The translations under genes were made by a program, and so were the position numbers. 64,000 nucleotides of DNA, from assembly GCA_008973525.1 (NCBI GenBank), contig WACJ01000502.1:248001-312000 (forward strand), written 5' to 3'. The DNA is from Stenopsyche tienmushanensis. Its lineage: Eukaryota > Arthropoda > Insecta > Trichoptera > Stenopsychidae. Of the stretch, positions 28,018 through 39,244 are shown one piece after another (the first letter of the stretch is position 1; each line of letters opens with the position of its first letter). The notes under the pieces are model-generated. The model did no database searches and was not told the DNA's origin. It was given only the letters and a program-made list of their open reading frames with translations.

Positions 28018-28862
28018 CAATCAAGAAATGCGTCGGTTGTAAACATTTTTTTACCTCATTTTTATTTATATATTTGTCATTGTCATCGAAAACATTTTAT
28101 CATTACTAACACTTTACTGTGATCTCGATCATTTGTGCTTCCTAATTTATATTTACATTTTTTAAAAGCTAACATGTGCTAAAAACAAATGGAGGCAGAG
28201 AATCTCAAATATATATTATTTATTAAATCAAGATCTTAGGGTTGTAATATTTTTGCATCATAGTTATTAATTTTGTTATTTGCTCTATCATCACGTATCA
28301 ATGTTGCCTGCCAATTACGATAATATAACAGCAAGTGCCAAATACTATCTTATGATTTTAAAACACTACATATAAACTATGTAAATATATTCTGTAATTA
28401 AGAAAGCTTACATTTTTAAGTATTTTATGTTTAGAACTAATTTTTTTGATAAATAATGTTTTATTTTTTTAATTTCATCATTGACATATTATCACCGCTA
28501 TTATATTAAATATGAAAAAAAATCTCCTAAAATTGTTTACAAAATGAGCCACTATATTGCTTTATTTCCAAATATAAAAACGGCTTTTCTGAACCTATGT
28601 AGAGTGTACTATTTTATTTAAATAGACAAATACGTACAAGTATGATATTTTTCTGAAGTATTATGATTTTTATGACTTATTCTCGTTATTATTTATTGAA
28701 TGTTATATTTATTTTGTTAGATTCTTTTAAAATTGTTATTATTTTCAGATTTACAAAATATTTAAATACATGTATGCATACAGATTTACTATATTTATAT
28801 ATAGTGCACTATAGCATTTAATACACCACATTACTTTTTACGAACATATTTTTAAATCTCAA
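28018..28862 (+). other. Probable 3' untranslated region of the SVOP-like gene
   Basis: AT-rich DNA after the TAA stop without other features. A 3' UTR is expected here but I cannot fix its end. Several AATAAA-like or ATTAAA signals are possible in such composition. Confidence 0.35.
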
Positions 28863-28941
28863 TTAACCTTTTAAATGCCAATGACTCACCGGCGAGTCGC
28901 ATTTGTACGTGCTCATTACGCTCTGGTAGTTAAAAGGTTAA
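28863..28941. mobile_element. 79-bp piggyBac-type mini-element with TTAA ends
   Basis: The unit begins TTAACCTTTTAAATGCC and ends with the inverted TTAACTACCAGAG-like arm ..TAGTTAAAAGGTTAA. Both ends have TTAA, the invariant piggyBac target. The inner block ACTCACCGGCGAGTCGC is itself a short palindrome (CTCACCGGCGAG-like) and stands out as GC-rich in AT-rich flanks. There is no coding capacity. Assignment to piggyBac rests on TTAA and the terminal-repeat layout. Confidence 0.6.
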
Positions 28942-29148
28942 AGAAAATTTTATTCTCCTGCATGATAACATAATGGTTTTGTAAATCTTATTTTTAGTTA
29001 CTACTGGCTTTTATTAAATTTGTTGTAGCAAGAAATAGTCCTAGACTATATGGTTAACTTGTGATTCTGAATGTTTTGAATCTTTTTGTGGCAAAACAAA
29101 ATTCTGCTCTGTTCTAAATACCCAATTTTGACTACCCAAATGAAGTAA

Positions 29149-30335
29149 TAGATTGTCCCATTAGTAATGTCGTTTTTTAAATGAAAGAGTTAAATTCAAA
29201 CAAAAACATTATTAATTAATTTCATCGATACAATGTATTCTCCTTCAGTAGAAACAACCTTTTCACATCTGTTCAATATTTTTTCAATTCCAGAAGAATA
29301 AAATTTAATGAGTTTTGATATAAAATATTTTTCAATTCCTCATTTCAACTCTTCTTTATTTATGATTTTTTCCCCTTAATAAATGATGCTGCATTGATCT
29401 AAATAAATAATAATCGGAAAGAGCAAGGTCAGGAGAATAAGGTGGATGCGAAATCGTTTGCCAATCAAGTTCCTTTAATTTGTTTTCGGTCATCTTTGAA
29501 TTCCGGGGTTGTGCATTATCATGTTGCTAAAGAATTTGGCAACGGTTGACTACACCTGACCTCTTCGTACTCAACGCCACTTTCAATCTTTCTAATTGTG
29601 AACAATAAATCTCTCTCGTTATGGTTTGACCATATGAAAAGACTTCATGATAGATTATCCCTTTGGAGCCCCACGATACATTTAAAAGAGATTTTTTACT
29701 GTTAGACCTGTTTGAGGGTTTGGTTTTTTACCTGCCCATTGAAAACCATTGTCTTTTACGTTTTTGATTTGAATACAACGCCCACTTTTTATCTTTAGTC
29801 AAGATATTATAAAAATGATTGTTTCTTCTCTTTATCAGTTAAATCATGACATGTACTCCTGCACACCGCCTTGATCTTCTATTTTTGTCTTTGCTATTTT
29901 TTTCAAGTGTATTTGAATACTTTTCTGGAAGTATTCAAGCTTATCTATTAATTTTCTTATAGTCTATATTGGATTTGAGCACACAGGATATTGTCATCCA
30001 TTTATATCTTTCTCTCACTTCAGACCTTATTCTCCAAACTAAAATTTTCACTTTTAAATTGTTTAAACCGTCTCTGGCATTGATAAACAGTTAGATTCTT
30101 CGAATGTATCATAAATATTTTTAGTTGCAGTTGTTGCATTATTTTTTGAAGATATTTGTACAGTGTCCAATTTCATGTAAATTGTTTGTTAGGCACAAAA
30201 TCCACCATCTTGAAATGAGGTTTAAAAAAAAAATTGTAGAAAATATCATTCTCCAGAAAATATACAACATGTGTTGCCAGAGGGATGGCTGAGACACGAC
30301 TGATGAAAAAACGGCATTCCTAACGGGACAATCTA
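29149..30335 (-). mobile_element. Mariner-like transposon, nearly full length, decayed
   Basis: Terminal inverted repeats begin at TA: TAGATTGTCCCATTAGTAAT on the left, and TAGATTGTCCCGTTAGGAAT read from the right. Both continue GTCGTTTTTT/GCCGTTTTTT. The length, 1,187 bp, is close to that of complete mariners. The minus strand encodes SHPPYSPDLALSDYYLFRSM, the conserved motif after the second catalytic aspartate of mariner transposases, followed by QHHLLRGK. Stops and frameshifts break the rest. It differs from the mariners at 26052 and 53817 in its terminal sequence, so at least three subfamilies are present. Confidence 0.88.
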
Positions 30336-31655
30336 TTAAATAATATATTACTATATTTTTTTACAAAATAAATATTCAGTAGCATTTCTCGACAGTTTAG
30401 TTAATATCATAGCAGCCAGAGGGTTAATAGTAACAGGAACTATATAGTTTTTATCTTTGAGAAGTGAACTTTTATATGGAAACCCTTTCCAAAACGAGAG
30501 AAGCTAAAATGTGCTACTGGTCGTGGCTTCGCAATTTGAGATCATCTCTTTTCAATTTAAAATATATATATAACTTATCTGCATTAAACAAACAAGTAAA
30601 CGTATAATATTTCATACATGTTTTTACGAAATACAAATATTTTTTAAAAAGATTTTATTAGCTTTTATGCGACAGTCTACATAGTTTTAAATTTTGAAAA
30701 GAGCAATCTTAAAAATATCAATTTCCTCATGCCTCGTATTTTCATTGCAAACTCTGTTTAACAAACAAAAATCCCTGCAGCTTTGCAATTTACTAACATT
30801 TCTTATACAAATTATTTACTTAACAAAACTTATTTTGCTTGTAAAATTATTTAGAAATGTTTCAACAGTTTTATAACATACTATTTTTACCTAAATAAAT
30901 CACATTTAATTTTGTGTAAGGAAATACAAAAATATTTTAAATCCATAGCTGTTTTGTGTTATAAAAATATTATGGTATTTTTATAAAACTAATATTTATT
31001 ATCTACAGATTTGTACTGTGCAATGATATCAGATTCTATTTATGTTTTTTTTAAGATAGTTCCTTGTGTTCTATTATGTATTATTAATAATTTAATGAAG
31101 GTGCTGACTATTTAATAATGAATAATAAAAGTTAAATCTCAACATATATCAATTTTATTTTATAACAAATATAAACCTGTTTTAAATGTATAATGCTTAA
31201 TTAGCATAATGTAATGATCAATCATTTAACTATATAAAAATGGAAGAAAGAAAATTTGTAATAATGGCTTCAAAAGAGAGAATGTTTATTTCTGAGAAAA
31301 GGATTTTAGGCAATCTATCTTTCTAGCATTGCTTTTTTACAATGAAGTCCATGTACACTAGGCTGTTTCATTTTAATTTAATTGTTTATTAAATGTTCAT
31401 TGTCATGTTTATTTTATTCTAATTTCTGCAATGAGTTTAATTTGAAACTAAGCGTTTGAAGCATCTAAATCCTATTACGTGCCTTTTCATTTCTGAAAGT
31501 AGTACAATGTATTAATTGCTTATAAACATTATTTTTACTATTAAATTAATGTGAATAGCGGTGGAAAATATCCAAAATTTTAGATTCTAAAATGACAATG
31601 AAACTTTATTCAAATCCAAAGAAGGGTGATTACAATGATTAAAGACATCTTAGAT
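30336..31655. other. AT-rich intergenic DNA without features
   Basis: No gene, domain or paired repeat seen on either strand. Confidence 0.5.
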
Positions 31656-31968
31656 CAGCGGTTCATAAACAGGGGTCCGCGAAGCCATTTCCGGGGGTCC
31701 GCGAAGATACAAAAAAAAACATTTATCTTTAGTTGAACAAGATATTTTCGTCAAATTATTTACAGAAAACATTATAAGAAGCTCTATTTTGGCCAGGAAA
31801 TGTTTGTTTGTTTAAAAAATTAAGTCACAAGGGTTGGGATGAGGTTCATCAAAAAAAAAAATTGTTCAAAAGGGGGTCCGCGAGAAAAAATTTGCTCAAG
31901 AGGGTGTCCGCGAAGGAAATTTTGCTCCAAGAGGGGGTCCGCAGACCATATAAGTTTAAGAAGCGCTG
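31656..31968. mobile_element. hAT MITE with internal GGGGTCCGCG repeats and exact 8-bp target duplication
   Basis: Identical 8-mers TCTTAGAT flank it at 31648-31655 and 31969-31976. The left end reads CAGCGGTTCATAAACAGGGG and the right end, on the other strand, CAGCGCTTCTTAAACTTATA, the form of hAT terminal inverted repeats. Inside, the motif GGGGTCCGCG or a close variant recurs about five times, as two near the left end and three near the right, probably as subterminal transposase-binding repeats. There is no coding capacity. Confidence 0.88.
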
Positions 31969-32339
31969 TCTTAGATAATTAAACATAAGTTGATTTTCAA
32001 GCTATACTGGGCAATAACAAAACACTTTTGGTTTAATATTTGTTTTAAAAATGTGTAGTTATAGCAATGATCATCGACCTGGCCCCTACCACCCACTAAT
32101 GGGTGTTCAAGGTTCCATACTGGATGCTAAGGAAGGGATTTTGTCAGACTGTTATATCTATGAATATTTCCAAAATAGCTACCTTTGTTCCTTTCGAAAA
32201 TTGAACCAGATATCCACTCAAAAATTTCAAATACTTTGTAGTTACATTCAATTATGTTACTACGAAACCAATGGGTAGTTAGAAAATTTTGCAACTTACA
32301 AATATACAAAAGTAGACGGTAGAAATAAAAAGATTGACT

Positions 32340-32850
32340 ACCCTCAGCTTAATGGCTCATATATACTGGGATGCAGTACGAGCTCTAGCAGACACACTTC
32401 CCATGGACATCCTCGCCATGGAAAGAAGTCGCAGATAAGAAAAACACAGGAAAAGAGGAAGCCCGGGAAGAGCCAATCCAACTATGGCAGAATCGCTGAG
32501 ACACAGGAAGCAAGGGAAAGTGGACAAACCAATTGATCCCAGCGATACAAAAATGGACCTTGCCTTGACATGGATGCTTCGGTACTTACCTATTTAAAAT
32601 CGACAAGGACTCGATAAAGTGCCACTACTGCGGCGAGGATCGCGATGATGTGGAGCACACCGTCTTCAAATGTGAGGCGTAGGTAGATGATAGGCGAGAA
32701 TTAGCTGAAAAAATTGGAGAAACTCCAACCATATCCAACATAGTCACTAAAATGAAATAAAAGTGGGAGGCATGGATGAATTTTGCTAATGAAATCATGC
32801 GAAAGAAAGATAATGGAGAAAGAACTAGAAGAGTGAACGCCGGTTTGTAG
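32340..32850 (+). pseudogene. 3' end of an R1/LOA-like LINE open frame
   Basis: Forward-frame translation gives KWTNQLIPAIQKW, then HGCFGTYLFKIDKDS and a CHYCGEDRDDVEHTVFKC zinc-knuckle-like CCHC, and finally WEAWMNFANEIMRKK. This order is that of the C-terminal end of R1-clade non-LTR retrotransposon polyproteins after the reverse transcriptase. In-frame stops (for example after the CCHC) show decay. No 3' tail or target duplication was identified. Confidence 0.75.
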
Positions 32851-33567
32851 AAAAACAAACCCACCCCCTTAAAAGCAATACGAAAACAGATTCCATGAGG
32901 GTCGATGGAGAAAAAAGGGTGGAGCTTTTAGTGTATAGGTATCCCACACTACCATGCTTTTTAACCAGTGTCTTTTTGAAGATTTCACCCTCCCAAGAGG
33001 AAAAAAACATGCTTTATAAATGTATAAAAAATATTTTATGTACAATAGAAGTCCTACGCATTACAGGTAGGTAATATTTGTAAATTTTTATAATTTTCTA
33101 TGACATTCGATAAGGTACTAGAATATTGTTATACCGGTGGAAATAATAGTATTCAACATACTAATGACACATCACTCTGCAGAAAGTGATGAAGATTAAA
33201 TAGAGCCTTATTGAGGATTAATAATCAATCTTAGACAAACAAAGAGCATGGTGATCAACACACTGCGAGTATTATATAAAAGATCAGCATTTTAAACGAG
33301 TTAACTATTTTGAATACTTGCACTCATGGATTAGTATTATAAGTTAAAATAGATAAAAAAAAATTCATGATAATGAAAAATATGCTGAATAATGTTAAAC
33401 ATAAAAAGTATATTGGAGGCAATGCACGAAGATAACTCCTTGTATCATTAAATACCACAAACTTTTTAAGTATTGATAACTTTATCTTATAAACAGCAAG
33501 CAGATTAAGATTAAGGAATGGCTTAAATGTCAGGAATTAGACAGACTTGAAACTAAAGAACTGTTTT

Positions 33568-33830
33568 ATCATAGTGCAACCACAAATAATCAATTGCAGG
33601 ATTAGGACTTCTTAGACATTCATTCATAGTAAAGGATTACATTTCCTCTATATCATAAATTCACCTCCTCATTTGCTCGATATTGAAGGTAGCATGACCT
33701 CCAAGTTTTATTTAGAATGCTCAGTAAGGGATGCGGGGGATTTGCACAGACTACTTGAGATAACCTTGTTAATTTTACTGGGAGGTTTCCTTTTTGAGGT
33801 TGATGTGTCATTAATAATAACAAACTTTAA
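33568..33830 (-). mobile_element. LINE 3' tail, inverted second copy of the 20446 element
   Basis: On the minus strand this matches 21060-21331. Shared blocks include CACCTCCTCATTTGCTCGAT, TTGAAGGTAGCATGACCT and, at the low-coordinate end, ATCATAGTGCAACCACAAA. It therefore ends at the same terminus as the first copy. It is heavily diverged and 5' truncated. The flanks, about 33495-33560 and 33868-33935, are similar to each other (CAGGAATTAGACAGA against CAGGAATTGGATAGA, then AAAGA(A/G)CTG), perhaps an aged duplication. Confidence 0.65.
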
Positions 33831-33939
33831 AATTTCAATAGCTCTATCTCAATAGAAATAGAAAGCAAACAGAGATTGGAACAAAGGAATAACATGATCA
33901 TCAGGAATTGGATAGATTTAAGAATAAAGAGCTGCTTAA

Positions 33940-36900
33940 CACTATTTAAATTTCATAAAGGAAAATTACTACTATCGCTGTTATAGTTTATTGGTCTTGT
34001 TTTATTAAAAACAGCCTCTGTACAATATCGAATTGGGCTCAAAATAAAACAAGCAATTTATAAATCTAAATTGTGTGTTATTCATTCATATCCATTATAT
34101 ACATACAAAAAAAATTGATGAACACGGATACATGCATGTCTTCAAAACATCGAACTCAAGAATAGAACAGTATATATTTTTTTACAAAAACGTTAATATA
34201 CTTTACTTTGGTTCACTTATAATATTTTTTTACATTCACATCTGAGGTGAAATGGAATGAGATTGAAAAAAAAAAACAAAATAAATTTCACTGTACAATT
34301 AATTAAAACGAATATCACAAAAGTTGTTTTTCCCTTTTTTTTATTTTTTTGACATCTATATTTAAATATTTCAGTCAGTATACAAGGCGATTCACGCCGC
34401 ATGGTACATATTGCATGGAATGATAGGGGAGGTCACTTTGAGAGAAATATATACATAAACATACGTTAACTTGTCCAAACGCGCATAAATAAATCCCTTT
34501 TTTTTCGTCTTACAATATTTATCATGAGCCGTGTATCGTCCTGTTTATTCATTCTTATTTTTGTTAAAATAACCTTATCTATTTTGATTGGTATGTGATA
34601 AATATTATTAATGCATTAACAAAACAGATGTATTTATGGTGAAATTTTCCTTTTTAAAAAATTACAAATTTTAAATATGTATTTATTGATAACAGCTGCA
34701 TTAAACGCTTAATATTCTAAAATCTAATATATTTTATATTTATTTATTGACCCTAGTATTGTTTGTTTTAATACTATGTACCAAAATTAATGATTTTTAT
34801 TGAGAAAAATCTTTGATCAAGATCTATTGTTAAAAATATATTGTGTTTCGGTACCAGTATTACATTACATCTATAAACCATTGTTAGAAGATGAAAAAAT
34901 GTTAGAAACTTTAGCCTCCGTGCTTTAAGTTTTATCTAAAATAATATGTATTGTGATAGAATCTTAAAATTCTATTAAACTTAATAAATATATTTGTATC
35001 GTTATAGTTATATTAAAATTACTAAATCACAAAAAAATAAAAAAATTAGAAATTATTTTGTGGTGCAAATATGCCCAAAATATATTTCGTTCGTTATTAC
35101 TAAACATTTCAAAAAATTGTTGAAAATCAGCAACTTACTATTACGATCAATCATATGAAAATACAAATATATCAAATAATACTCCAATTAACATAACGCA
35201 AACTTATCAATGAATAATGCAAGTCTTGAATTGTCATTAATAAAAAAAGATGTCTAATTACATAAATGATTTATCGAAAGATTTCTTTCCATTTAAATTT
35301 TAGGATTTCACCATCCTAATATACGTCTATCTTATTTTGTACGTAAAATATGCCTTATTTTTGTATGAATTAATATAAAAAAAACCGCACTATACATATC
35401 CTCACGCTAAAAATAAATTAATACATGGAAAAAGTATAAAATTAAATAGTTAATATCATAATACAATTGAATTATTTATACCCGACTATTAGATGGATCA
35501 AGTTCATTCGTGTTTAGTTTGGTTTGAAATATGTCATATAAGGATAACACCAACTTATCGAGACTCGAAAAACGTCACCGTAAGTACATCATCATCAAAA
35601 GATAGACATTGGTGCAGATATCAATCAGAAATACAGATATTAAATTCGCACATAAATGCAAAAAAAAGGGAATTTCAATGACGATCCATAGCAAGGAACC
35701 ATAGTTTCCTTTTGTTGTTATACACCTCAGCTTGTGTAAAAATAGGTATAGAATGCTTAAAAAAGCAAAATAAATTACTGTTCGATATCCAACATGATAA
35801 TAAAAGCTACATTTGTCAATGTTCGGCTAAAATATTAATGGATGCTTAGATAAAAATATACTTTGATAACGGAAGAAATTTGAAAATTCACTCAAATTTA
35901 AAGGTTAGGTTAGGTTAGGTTTTCTGCTAAAGGTCATAACGCAGACAGATCACAAATTGTTGATAGAAATAATAATAATTTTAGATGTTTGATATCGCTG
36001 TTCAAATGTTTGATTGTGAAGTTCTATCAAGATTTAACAACAGGTAAAAAAACATACTTTACTAAAAAAAAAAAAACTTTTGAATCCATCTAATACTTAA
36101 ATAAATAAAAAAACAAATCAGTATATTTTCAGAGTTCTATTCAAACAGGTTTTTGGGATATAAAAAAAATGAATTTATGGAGAAATAATACAGTTGATTT
36201 AAAAAAATCTATTCTTCCAGAAATCTCGATTCTGAATACTTTTACAATAATATTGAATAACATACGTATATCTAATTTTATTAATATGAAGATTGTAAAT
36301 AACGGCAAGAGTAGGCATTTGAATATGCAAATCAGAATACAATTAGTACAATCCACAATTAAGTATTTTGAAAAAGCATTTGTTATTAAAAAAAAAAAAA
36401 GGTTGTAGTAATAAAGGTAGATGTCTGGTTTTGTAAAATTCTCAAACTAAAAACAAACTTTTATCAGTCTTGTAAAACCTCTCAAACGCTTTAATCGCAT
36501 TTGATTCCGACATTCTGACACCATAATAAATTATACATATACACCGAATAAGCACAGGGGAAAAGTGCTTACAATAAATTTGAGTTAATTTTAGAACACG
36601 AAATCACACTTAAAAATATACATTAATACAGATATTAATACTGTGTAATAATACACAAATTACAATACAAAAATAAACAGAATCTGCAGATACATTGTGA
36701 ACATAACCTAAATAAAACATACTGCCATTTTTAATTAACCTCTAGTGCTGAAAATCTAAAATGATACGATTAAAAAAAAGAGTTTGTCATCTCAGAATCA
36801 TTTAATCTAAAATGCAAACATGCACTCCCAAAATTAAATCTGTAAAGCACTGAATTACACGAGAATTAAGTCCGGATGACATGGGTTAGTATTCATTATG

Positions 36901-39240
36901 TAACATTCAAACAAATGAAACATTCCCTATACTTTTTATTTTGATTTTATCAATTTTGAATAACCCCATTTTCGTTATAAAAAAAACTCATTTAAAAAAA
37001 GCTAGCAAGAGCTAAGGAACCCATTGAATCTTTGGCATGGACTTTTGAACTTGATAAATTATATATAATTTTAATTTTGAAATACGGAAACCAAATCATC
37101 AGCGCCAACGTTGATGCAAATGCTCACAAATAAAAGTCACTTTAATAAACGTATACAATATAATTATTTCCTATAAAATATTAACATATATTTTTTTAAA
37201 GATAATCACTTTCTCTGAAAAAAGAAATTCTCAGATCTTCAATGGTAAACATAAGTAAAATCATATATTTTTTTAGTAAAATCAATGCATCAAAAAAGAT
37301 ATATTGAAAATAAATACAGTACAATTGCAGCTATTATAGGATCGAATTACCATTTGAATGACTATTAATTAAGTTCTGGTTCAACATTACGGAGCAATAT
37401 AACCATTTTTATCATTGGATCATAAATACGTTGAAATCATACAATTTATTTATCGCATAAAAAAGTGACAATAAGTATATTAAAATACTAAAAACATACA
37501 TTAAAATAAATTTTTATAAATCTATATTTTTAAATGTTTAATGAGAAATTTAATTCAACGTTACAATATTAAAAGCCAAATATAATACTGAAAATTCTTA
37601 ATAAAACAGTATGACCATATATACACATCGTCTCGAATGAGCGTCAAAGACTTTTTGGATGAAATTCAAAAGCACTTCCGTACAGGTCAAATCAAAGGCG
37701 TACCGAACACAATTAAAACAAATTTTCAGGTCTCAATTCCATTAACCTATATAAATTTACCGAAATCAATCCGAAATATTTTGCTATTAAAAAATGGAGT
37801 CATCGATTAAATAAAGGGAAGGCGCACAAGAAATTAGTATGTCATCATCAAATTACAATACAAATTTTAGCTCAATTTAACCCCAATCATAATCGAGCAC
37901 AATAATACTATAGCTGATTTTCACACATACCAAATATATATGGGGCTAATTGTCATTGTTTTCTAGCAAAATGTCAATTCAATCACTCACATAATTACAT
38001 TCAAATTGAAATATAAAGAAGTCAGGACTGCAAGGTACCAATCGTATTTAATGGAGTCAACCGAGGTCCATTCCTATAGATTTGAAATCGATCCTACCTA
38101 TTTGAGAAATCTGTTTCTCATCTATATAATAAAATCATGACGTATATAAAAAAAAGTATAAAACATATACACTTACAGCAAGTAACAAATAATTTAAGGA
38201 TTGCATCAACACTAAAGTGCATAATCTAAAAGAATATGAACAAAGAGCATGAAATGCCTACCCATAATCACCAATCATCATCTGCAATTTAAGAGCACTT
38301 CCAGCCCACTAAATTTCAACACCGTACAAAATTAAATAGTGTAAAAATATATTCATTGTTGATACCATACAAATAGTTTTTCGATCAGATTACATTTTCT
38401 CGTCGGGACTTCCGATCAGATAACAAATATCTCAAATTTTCTAGCACAAAGAAAAGCCTCTATCTGCGAACACTTGTGACAAAAATCAGACAGGACTGAC
38501 TATCAACCCAGAAATATCAAGAAATAACTACAAAACATATACAATAGTCTGGTCAACTGGGACACACCCAGGTTTTTCTCTGCCCATGTGCCCAATACCA
38601 CATATAAAAAACCCTTACATAATGAGGGATTTTGCAAATGCATAATCACAATTTGCACTGTGTTGCTCAGTTGAGGCGTGGCACGCCATCTTTAAATCAA
38701 CATTTCAAATCGCTTTAAAGCGATCCTCTCTTAGAAAAAGAAAATAAATTTAAACTAAATACATGTTTAGTTTCAAATATCTGACTACGGTGATAAATCA
38801 GTGCCTTGGATATGCAGAATCCTATGTTGTAAATAATCACAGTTCGGATTCATTTTACATGTTCGTTATCAATCAAGGCGAGGAAGAGATAGAGTACAAA
38901 ATACAAGAAAAGTAAAATCGTATCAAAGCCCATTTGTATGTTTTTATAACATTTTGAATAAAATGATATTGCGTATTTTAACTAAAATACAAGGAATATA
39001 AGAAACAAAATATTTGCACAATATTTTTGATTACAATTAAAATTTAATTATGTATGTCCTGCTCTTCGATACGTGAAACAGATAAGAAATGGTAACAAAA
39101 AAAAATTACGTACACGACAGGCAATTGAGTTTTTTCCAAAATGATATAATGATCTGTGTAGAAATATAAAATGGGATATTTCTAAAATTGTGCCGAATGA
39201 AATAAATGTTTTTGTCATAAAATGATAAGCAATCCTGCAA
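33940..39240. other. Gene desert between LINE tail and the GC-rich KDM5 island
   Basis: More than 5 kb of A+T-rich DNA without recognisable coding sequence on either strand. Apart from the short TTAGG tract at 35903 I see only homopolymers and AT-rich low complexity. The composition changes abruptly at about 39245. Confidence 0.5.
35903..35921 (+). repeat. Short interstitial insect telomere-like (TTAGG)n tract
   Basis: GGTTA occurs three times in tandem followed by GGTT, i.e. about 3.8 units of the arthropod telomere repeat TTAGG. It is very short and may be chance or a trace of break repair. Confidence 0.5.
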
Positions 39241-39244
39241 TATC

